Assembly (NCBI GenBank): GCA_020348925.1
Contig: CP070758.1
Location: 2,064,775-2,082,716, forward strand
Direction of reading: 5' to 3'
Length of the DNA stretch: 17,942 nt
Source: Gemmatimonadota bacterium
Lineage (GTDB): Bacteria; JBHIER01; G020348925
Shown: in pieces, positions 12,350 to 17,942 of the stretch
Layout of the letters: each line of letters starts with the position of its first letter
How positions within the stretch are numbered: the stretch's first letter is position 1
Made by a program: the position numbers and the translations under genes
The notes under the pieces: generated by a model
Databases searched by the model: none
What the model was told of the DNA's origin: nothing
What the model saw: only the letters and a program-made list of their open reading frames with translations

Positions 12350-14629
12350 ATGAGGTCATCGAACTTCAAAGTGCAGATCAGATGTATCGCTTGTGCGGTA
12401 CTGATTGCCGGATCAGGTCTCGTAAAGGTGTTTGGACAGCAGATTGATGTTGACCGTATTGAGATGATGCCGAATAGTCCCTCACCGTATGAGATGCGAG
12501 ATTGGAGGCAAGTTGCCTTGGGCTACGAGAGCTTTGTTTTCGATTTCAATCTGACAGGTCAATATCTTCCCCTCATTTGGTGGAGGACACATACGATAAA
12601 TTATCCTCATCACGACAGTTTCGGATTACATACTGTTGTCGGTACACTTTCTCCCAATTCATCCGAGGCAATTAATCTGTTACCTGCGGTTATCGGTGCC
12701 AGTCTGGTTGGTATTGACAAAAGCGACCAGAATGGCAACAACTGGGTTCTTATGTGTGAAGAATACTTTAACAGAAGGCCTGAGGAAAACGTGTATTTTA
12801 ATCATCCTTTCTCCGCCAGCGGGAGTGATTGGTGGTACGATATAATGCCAAATGTTTTCTTTTACCAACTTTATGATCTCTATCCTCAGACGGGTGATTT
12901 TGCATTTCAATTCACGACGGTCGCGGATCGCTGGTTGGAGGCGGTGGTCGCTATGGGCGGCGGTACTGCACCCTGGCAACGCCCGTATATGAATTATCGG
13001 GCCTGGTCTCTTTCGACGATGACTCCCAATGCTGCAGGTGTGCCAGAGCCAGAAGCCGCAGGAGCCATCGCCTGGCTGCTGTATCATGCATTTGCCGAAA
13101 CCGGGCAATCCCGATACAGAATCGGTGCAGAATGGGCCATGGAGTTTTTAAACAGTCTGACGACGAATCCTTCGTATGAACTGCAGCTGGCTTACGGCGC
13201 CTATATTGCGGCGCGCATGAATGCCGAGATCGGAACCGCTTATGATGTAGAGAAAATAGTCAATTGGTGCTTCGATGTCGGTCCGCTTCGTCAGTGGGGT
13301 GCAATCGTCGGCACATGGGGAGGGTACGATTGCCATGGCTTGATCGGAGAGGTGGGTGACAACGATTATGCTTTTATTATGAATACGTTTGAACAGGTTG
13401 GCGCCCTGGTTCCAATGGTACGTTATGATGATCGATTTTCCAGGGCTGTTGGTAAGTGGGTACTCAATGCGGCCAACGCCGCACGGCTGTTTTATCCCAA
13501 CTATTTGCCGGATGTGAATCAAGATAGTGAGGAGTGGTCACATCAATACGATACAAAATCGGTGATTGCTCATGAAGCCATGCGGGAGAGGGCCCCCCAT
13601 ATTTCAACCGTTCGTCCTTATGCGACAGGTGATGCCATTGATGGAGACTGGGGATTGACAAACCTGGCTCTGTACGGATCGTCTCATGTTGGAATCTTGG
13701 GAGGCATAATCGACACAACGAACGTGAAAATGATTCTTCAATTGGACGTTTTAAAAACCGACTACTTCCACGATGTGGCTTATCCAAGCTATCTCTATTT
13801 CAATCCGTATGAAGATGCTCGGATTGTGGAAGTAGACATTGGCAGCGGTATGCATGATGTGTACGATGCTGTTTCGAATAGTTTTCTGGCAATGGGTGTG
13901 AGTGGTAGCACATCCATCACCATCCCCGGAGATCAAGCGGTTCAGTTGGTCATAGCACCAAACGGTGGGAACGTCTCGTACAAACTGGATCACATGTTGA
14001 TTGATAGTGTGGTTGTGGACTATCGATCCGGTCAACAGGTGAGTAACTATCCGCCTCGGATAAAAAGTTTAGCCAGTGAATCTGATACCGTAATGACAGA
14101 AAAAACGGTGTGCCTTTACTGCACAGCGGAAGACAGAGATGGTGATCCATTGGCTTATACATGGAATGCTGAAAACGGAACGATGAACGGAGACGGTGCG
14201 GTGGTTCAATGGACCGCTCCCAACACTGGAGGCAGTATTCGCGTAAATTGTCAGGTCAGTGATGGAAATGGTGGTTTCGATAGCGTAAGCCTGATCATTC
14301 ATGTTGTAGATAACGTGGGTCTTGCTTCTGACATGAATGATATTATTCCCAAAGAGAACAGACTCTATTCGAATTATCCTAATCCGTTTAACCCGTATAC
14401 GACGATTCGGTACGATCTCCAAAAAGATTGTCACCTGAACTTGAAAATATGTAACGTACTTGGACAGGGAGTCCGAATGCTTGTTGATAAGATCCAAACT
14501 GCGGGCGCCAAACAAGTGCAATGGGATGGTTGTGATGATTCAGGAAAACAGGTTTCAAGCGGTATATACGTTTATTGGCTTAAGGCTGGCGATTTTGTAG
14601 ATGCGAAAAAAATGATATTTCTGAGATAG
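12350..14629 (+). CDS. Large secreted protein with Ig/cadherin-like domain and T9SS sorting domain, catalytic core unassigned
   Basis: This 759-residue protein has a signal peptide (hydrophobic ~12-28, cleavage near FGQ at ~30). The main region (~35-460) is rich in helices, aromatic residues and repeated Gly/Ala segments (WWRTHTINYPHHDS, SDWWYDIMPNVFFYQLYDLYP, PEPEAAGAIAWLLYHAF, GTWGGYDCHGLIGEVGDNDYAF). This resembles an (alpha/alpha) toroid of the six-hairpin glycosidase or polysaccharide-lyase kind, but I cannot name a family or catalytic residues. A beta domain follows (~465-560), then a PKD/cadherin-like domain (~565-653; TAEDRDGDPLAYTWNAENG, QVSDGNGGFDS). The last ~90 residues are a canonical T9SS type A domain (NYPNPFNPYTTIRYDL, NVLGQGVRML, SSGIYVYWLKAGD, final Arg). 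It is therefore probably secreted to the surface. ATG 12350 has only a weak A-rich ribosome binding site. Sampled GC looks lower than in genes to the left. It faces the minus-strand lipoprotein gene. Confidence 0.8.
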   Translation: MRSSNFKVQIRCIACAVLIAGSGLVKVFGQQIDVDRIEMMPNSPSPYEMRDWRQVALGYESFVFDFNLTGQYLPLIWWRTHTINYPHHDSFGLHTVVGTLSPNSSEAINLLPAVIGASLVGIDKSDQNGNNWVLMCEEYFNRRPEENVYFNHPFSASGSDWWYDIMPNVFFYQLYDLYPQTGDFAFQFTTVADRWLEAVVAMGGGTAPWQRPYMNYRAWSLSTMTPNAAGVPEPEAAGAIAWLLYHAFAETGQSRYRIGAEWAMEFLNSLTTNPSYELQLAYGAYIAARMNAEIGTAYDVEKIVNWCFDVGPLRQWGAIVGTWGGYDCHGLIGEVGDNDYAFIMNTFEQVGALVPMVRYDDRFSRAVGKWVLNAANAARLFYPNYLPDVNQDSEEWSHQYDTKSVIAHEAMRERAPHISTVRPYATGDAIDGDWGLTNLALYGSSHVGILGGIIDTTNVKMILQLDVLKTDYFHDVAYPSYLYFNPYEDARIVEVDIGSGMHDVYDAVSNSFLAMGVSGSTSITIPGDQAVQLVIAPNGGNVSYKLDHMLIDSVVVDYRSGQQVSNYPPRIKSLASESDTVMTEKTVCLYCTAEDRDGDPLAYTWNAENGTMNGDGAVVQWTAPNTGGSIRVNCQVSDGNGGFDSVSLIIHVVDNVGLASDMNDIIPKENRLYSNYPNPFNPYTTIRYDLQKDCHLNLKICNVLGQGVRMLVDKIQTAGAKQVQWDGCDDSGKQVSSGIYVYWLKAGDFVDAKKMIFLR

Positions 14630-14664
14630 GAATTCCTGTGATTCCTATTTCGAGAAGATATCAG

Positions 14665-14695
14665 AGCTTCGTGGAGTCATCTGTCGGACGAAGCT
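14665..14695. repeat. 8-bp inverted repeat AGCTTCGT / ACGAAGCT after the secreted-protein gene
   Basis: AGCTTCGT (14665-14672) and ACGAAGCT (14688-14695) flank a 15-base loop. There is no T run after either side, so it is not a standard terminator. It may stabilise the mRNA 3' end of the plus-strand gene or be without function. Confidence 0.3.
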
Positions 14696-14738
14696 TCGGG
14701 GACAATGTCGGTGGTCCGGATAGTATTGATAACGTCGG

Positions 14739-14762
14739 AAAAACCTCACCTTTCAGGTGGGG
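14739..14762 (-). terminator. Rho-independent terminator of the minus-strand lipoprotein gene
   Basis: Read on the minus strand, CCCCACCT, loop GAA and AGGTGAGG make an 8-bp stem with one G-T pair. TTTTT follows directly (A run at 14739-14743 on the plus strand). It lies about 150 bases past the lipoprotein stop codon, between the two convergent genes. On the plus strand the same hairpin has no T run. Confidence 0.7.
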
Positions 14763-14803
14763 AGAAATCGACACATTACGCAGGAATTCTTGGGGGACGT
14801 GCA

Positions 14804-14852
14804 ATCCCCTTAGTCTGGATTTTCAAAAGGGGATGTGTTTCCTATTCTTTCG
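14804..14852 (+). terminator. Candidate terminator of the plus-strand secreted-protein gene, with a competing hairpin arm
   Basis: ATCCCCTT (14804-14811) pairs perfectly with AAGGGGAT (14827-14834) over a 15-base loop. A T-rich tail follows (GTGTTTCCTATTCTTT). An upstream GGGGA (14793-14797) can pair instead with TCCCC (14805-14809), giving two exclusive structures. It lies 175 bases after the stop at 14629, which is far for a plain terminator, but no better candidate exists on the plus strand. Confidence 0.4.
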
Positions 14853-14909
14853 ATACATAATCATTTTCGGAAGGCAAGGTCCAATGCACCGTCGATCATG
14901 GGAAAACGC

Positions 14910-17498
14910 TTAATAGTGCACGACTACTGTATCACTGATTGACTGGTGAGAAAAGGATATGCTCAGCCGGTAAATATCATCATCCCGCTGAAAATTCAAA
15001 CCGTCTTTCAATTCAATCCCGTTAACGAATACTGATTTTGGCCGCCAGGGTGAAATGATGTCTGTCGTATTTCGATGGCGTGGAAACGCTTTGAGATCCA
15101 TGGACAGAGTCTTTTCCTTCCTGTCGTAATTACTGGAAAGAAGTATTGAAGTAGTGCTCGCAACATATGGACAATTCGGGGTTCCGAGCGCGATATCGAT
15201 TTTCCTGCTGAGTGCTTTCTCCTCAGGGATAACCGCCGATGGATACGTTGTATCATCGTATTGTATGCTGCTGATGTAGGGACCTGAGCCGACAGTACTC
15301 ACTGTTACAAGCCTGCCTCCGACGAAGAGACTATACTGAGATTTTTGTTGACCCTCAAATAAGAAGGGCTCAAAACTTATGTTCCATTCATTTTCACGGA
15401 CTCCTAACAGATTGTACAGACTGTAGAGATACCATCCGGCGGCCCATAAAAATTGAGGTTTATCCACTTTTCCATATGTGGTGGAATCCCGGTAATTGCT
15501 GTTTCGGTATTCATACATGGCGGGTTGCCCGTTGGGACTTTTCATAATTCCTTCGAGCGTCATTGTGTTTTTCATGAAACGAAGCGCCTCTGCCTTTTTG
15601 TCGGCGGAAATTAATGCGAGAGTATACCAGGCGTTCCCGTGGGGCCAAATCCCTCCGTTCATGTAAACAAAGGGATCGCCTGCTTCATTCCCGCTGAATG
15701 TGAAGAAATCAGTGAGGAGGTGGAAATCCATCGGGAACGCATTGTATATTCCCAGTTTTTCATCAAGGAGTTTATTACTTGCTGTTTGAACCAGGGCTCT
15801 TTTCCTGTCACTGTCTATTAGATTAAAATGTGCGGCAAGAAGAGAACCGATATATACGTGCGAATCTTTATTGCCATCTTCTAAGTAATTGATGAGGTAG
15901 TTTTGATCCGTATCCCATAATTTCTCATTCAACTGCTTTTGCATATGAGAAGCGATATCCTCATAATAGGATACCTCAGATACATTCCTATTGAGAACAG
16001 TGGAAATGTAGGTAAATTCTCGTAAGGCGCGGATGGCCAAAAGAGTCATGTAGGATCGAGGGCCGAGACTTTTACCAATGTCCCACCAATCGGGACGATA
16101 CGCCCATATGAGATCATTTTCTCTTTTGTTCGTCATGACGAGTTCAATACTCTTGGATATGTACGGATAGAGATCCTCAAGCATTTTCTTGTCATCGGAA
16201 TGACGCAGGTACCTCGCAGACAAAAGGACAAACCAGAAGTGATTCCAATTGTCCGCTCCTGCAAACTCAGTGGCGTAACGGTCATCTTTCCAATAATACG
16301 CGTGGGGGATTATCTGACCGTCGGCGTGTTTGACGATGAACGTGAGATCCCTTTTCACGCGGGTAATATCGAAGTGAATGGCCGCCAGATCGGTCAGGAG
16401 AACATCGTGAGTGAAGTAAAAATTGTATTCTGCCGGGCAGGGCATAGGAACGATCTGTCCATCGAGATAATGGGCATTTGCGGCGAGAATCGCTCTGGCC
16501 CAATGAGCCGAATGATCGATTGAAGTGTCTCCCGTCTCTATCTGTCCCTCGCGATATGCACCGTTCAGTACAAACTGCTCATACGAACTTGTGTCCTGCA
16601 CATAGTTATTCAATAAGTAACTCACCGTATCTCTTCCCTCGCCCGTGCGGCAGGAACCGATGATCTGCACAACCGTCATCTTTTGTCCAGGAGCCAGGTT
16701 CCGTCTGTAAACAAATGCTGCAACGGGCCGTTGTGGAGAGTCTCTATTGATGATCTCTCCAGGAAGCGCTGTCGTTGTGTTCATCCACCAGTGTGTATTT
16801 GTCAACGGAGGTCCGATCGTCTCACCATTGGTGGTAAAGCTTCTCGGCGATTCTACGGCATTGGCCACGAAAATCTGGGCATTTCCAGTTTCGGAATCAT
16901 CATAATTGATATAGATGGTCGATCCCGTTGTATCATATTCGGTCCAGGCCTTATCCTTCAGTGCGTATGTATGGCTCGTTTTGAGTGAGGCCTCCAGATG
17001 AGTACACAGCTCGAAAAGCTCTGGCTGTCTCGAGTTATTTGTTATTTCGATTCTCGCAACCATCGCGGGCTTGTTTTTGCAGAATTCGTACGAGATCTCG
17101 ATGATAGTTTCAGTGTCCTTTTTGTAAAAGACAACCGAATAGGGCGTGAGCTGATACTCATAGGGCTCGAGCCCAATCCACTGTTTTGCTCCATCTCCAA
17201 TTTTTAAACCGACACACATTGAGCGAAATTGATCGCGATGCCAATAGTCGGTACTCGGATCGATGCTGTTCGCCACAGGGTAGAAAAAGCTGATTCGGTT
17301 TAGTAGTGGCGAACTGTTGTGCATTGCGATGCCGACGAAAGGTCCGCCCACCTCAATCTGTGCATGCTCACTCTTAAAATTAATTTTCAACGCCTCATAC
17401 AGAAAATTATCCCTTTGTCGACTACTACAAGAAAAAAAGAGTATTACAGTCACAACTGATATTATAGAAATAAATAATCCGTATCGTGTTCTCAACAT
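14910..17498 (-). CDS. Lipoprotein with six-hairpin glycosidase-like catalytic core (glycogen-debranching / GH94-GH63-like)
   Basis: This 862-residue protein starts at ATG 17498 (minus strand), with AAGGA six bases upstream. Residues 7-23 form a lipoprotein signal with a relaxed lipobox (FFSC, lipidated Cys24). An N-terminal beta-sandwich region (~35-300) is followed by an (alpha/alpha)6 barrel (~310-705) and a C-terminal beta region (~705-862). Barrel motifs are the type seen in debranching enzymes and cellobiose-phosphorylase-like proteins: HDVLLTDLAAIHFD (364-377), HADGQIIPHAYYW (391-403), GADNWNHFWF, YRPDWWDIG (467-475), GDPFVYMNGGIWPHGNAWYTLAL (607-629) and GQPAMYEYRNSNYRDS (658-672). 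Asp365, Asp470, Asp473 and Glu663 are candidate acids. It probably acts on an oligosaccharide in the periplasm or at the outer membrane; hydrolase versus phosphorylase and the exact family are open. It stands alone, with its own candidate promoter and terminator. Sampled GC is lower than in the left half of the window. Confidence 0.82.
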   Translation of the reverse strand: MLRTRYGLFISIISVVTVILFFSCSSRQRDNFLYEALKINFKSEHAQIEVGGPFVGIAMHNSSPLLNRISFFYPVANSIDPSTDYWHRDQFRSMCVGLKIGDGAKQWIGLEPYEYQLTPYSVVFYKKDTETIIEISYEFCKNKPAMVARIEITNNSRQPELFELCTHLEASLKTSHTYALKDKAWTEYDTTGSTIYINYDDSETGNAQIFVANAVESPRSFTTNGETIGPPLTNTHWWMNTTTALPGEIINRDSPQRPVAAFVYRRNLAPGQKMTVVQIIGSCRTGEGRDTVSYLLNNYVQDTSSYEQFVLNGAYREGQIETGDTSIDHSAHWARAILAANAHYLDGQIVPMPCPAEYNFYFTHDVLLTDLAAIHFDITRVKRDLTFIVKHADGQIIPHAYYWKDDRYATEFAGADNWNHFWFVLLSARYLRHSDDKKMLEDLYPYISKSIELVMTNKRENDLIWAYRPDWWDIGKSLGPRSYMTLLAIRALREFTYISTVLNRNVSEVSYYEDIASHMQKQLNEKLWDTDQNYLINYLEDGNKDSHVYIGSLLAAHFNLIDSDRKRALVQTASNKLLDEKLGIYNAFPMDFHLLTDFFTFSGNEAGDPFVYMNGGIWPHGNAWYTLALISADKKAEALRFMKNTMTLEGIMKSPNGQPAMYEYRNSNYRDSTTYGKVDKPQFLWAAGWYLYSLYNLLGVRENEWNISFEPFLFEGQQKSQYSLFVGGRLVTVSTVGSGPYISSIQYDDTTYPSAVIPEEKALSRKIDIALGTPNCPYVASTTSILLSSNYDRKEKTLSMDLKAFPRHRNTTDIISPWRPKSVFVNGIELKDGLNFQRDDDIYRLSISFSHQSISDTVVVHY

Positions 17499-17597
17499 TG
17501 TATGTCCTTGTTAGAGAAATGCTCAATATTTGTGTCCATCTTTAAATCTATCTTTCGATTGAGGGTTTGACATTAACAACCTCTCTTTTCAAACCGT

Positions 17598-17626
17598 AAT
17601 GTACAAAATTATTATCACACCGTCAA
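17598..17626 (-). promoter_or_regulatory. Candidate sigma-70-type promoter for the lipoprotein gene
   Basis: On the minus strand, TTGACG (17626-17621) is followed by an exact 17-base spacer and TACATT (17603-17598). The -35 matches five of six consensus bases and the -10 four. Transcription would start near 17591, leaving a leader of about 93 bases. The spacer also contains TAATTTTG (17611-17604), which fits the Bacteroidetes TAnnTTTG -10 form, so the true -10 could be either. Confidence 0.35.
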
Positions 17627-17754
17627 GGGCAACGATGTAGTTTCGACTCTGCGACTCAACCCAAAAATGTCAACGATATAGAGAATATTACATGAGATTC
17701 GATCCCCTGGTAACCATCTTATTACGCTTTCATTAGATAATGGAGGTGATTTCT

Positions 17755-17883
17755 GTGATTCTTGCGAGTAACATTGACTTTTTAGCTAAAATCCAACGTG
17801 TTGATTATCTGTTATGTAGAAAGTCAAGAGATTTCTTGACGATTTTTTCGGACAGGGTGTACTCCTTCCTGAGATGTTGGTGA
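17755..17883 (+). CDS. Possible small ORF (42 aa) with an extended Shine-Dalgarno sequence
   Basis: GGAGGTGAT (17742-17750) closely matches the 16S anti-Shine-Dalgarno complement, and GTG 17755 lies eight bases after GGAGG. The frame runs 42 codons to TGA 17881-17883; the same frame also has ATG 17740 (47 residues). The product (ILASNIDFLAKIQRV, then DFLTIFSDRVYSFLRCW) is short, basic and hydrophobic, with no family I recognise. A terminator hairpin lies inside it, so it would more likely be a leader peptide than an ordinary gene. It may also be chance. Confidence 0.25.
   Translation: MILASNIDFLAKIQRVDYLLCRKSRDFLTIFSDRVYSFLRCW
17823..17848 (+). terminator. Rho-independent terminator-like hairpin with T6 run
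   Basis: GTCAAGA (17823-17829) and TCTTGAC (17834-17840) form a perfect 7-bp stem around loop GATT. GA and then six T residues (17843-17848) follow. On the plus strand this is a standard intrinsic terminator shape, although the stem is AT-rich. It falls inside the small ORF at 17755-17883. No plus-strand gene upstream in this window would need it as its terminator. Confidence 0.55.
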
Positions 17884-17942
17884 GACATCGTCTGGTTTTT
17901 CTTGTTCTCTGAAAAGTGCAAACCCGCTAAGCACCCATCATA

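Larger units (their letters stand above)
17499..17942. other. Right-edge gene-poor stretch (444 bases)
   Basis: No long gene is present. It holds the upstream region of the minus-strand lipoprotein gene with a candidate promoter, a possible small ORF with a strong ribosome binding site on the plus strand, and a terminator-like hairpin inside that ORF. The last ~60 bases show only a weak 5-bp repeat (GATGT 17872-17876 with ACATC 17885-17889) before a T-rich segment. Confidence 0.5.

Noticed and set aside
17567-17600. TTGACA at 17567-17572 as a plus-strand promoter
   Set aside because: No acceptable -10 lies 16-18 bases downstream; the nearest TAATGT is 24 bases away.
17640-17730. TTCGA-like segments suggesting a tRNA T-arm
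   Set aside because: No acceptor, D or anticodon stems can be formed around them on either strand.

Overview
The window reads as chromosomal DNA of a Gram-negative, FCB-superphylum bacterium. Four proteins end in type IX secretion (T9SS) type-A-like C-terminal domains (CTDs), and the window also has a PorV/PorQ-family barrel and a TonB-dependent receptor with an N-terminal carboxypeptidase-regulatory-like domain. The architecture resembles uncultured or deep FCB lineages (Marinimicrobia, KSB1, Calditrichota, Zixibacteria) more than classical Bacteroidetes: there is no SusD partner, and a type I dockerin pair is combined with a T9SS tail. The phylum is inferred from protein style, not from a marker gene.

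Layout. Positions 1-879 hold the 3' end of a secreted FG-GAP/dockerin/T9SS protein, closed by a strong hairpin terminator (896-933). Positions 1000-9628 look like one transcription unit for the outer membrane: TonB-dependent receptor, a 933-residue secreted protein, a shorter tandem paralogue sharing its C-terminal half, and a PorV/PorQ-like barrel. I propose that the receptor and the barrel sit in the outer membrane and that the two paralogues leave through T9SS. Positions 9765-12048 form a tight cytoplasmic pair: a GT4 glycosyltransferase fused to a ManC-type cupin, overlapping a GH130 phosphorylase, which points to mannose or manno-oligosaccharide metabolism. Positions 12350-14629 encode a large secreted protein of unknown function with an Ig/cadherin-like domain and a T9SS tail. 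Facing it on the minus strand (14910-17498) is a lipoprotein with a six-hairpin glycosidase-like core. The last 444 bases hold a candidate promoter for the lipoprotein and a possible leader-type small ORF overlapping a terminator hairpin.

How it may work together (inference): the outer-membrane unit handles uptake or surface display, while the GT4-cupin/GH130 pair and the lipoprotein suggest glycan processing. No substrate can be fixed from sequence alone. The two genes right of 12 kb look lower in GC in the lines I sampled, so they may have a different history. I saw no rRNA, tRNA, CRISPR array, insertion sequence or phage gene.
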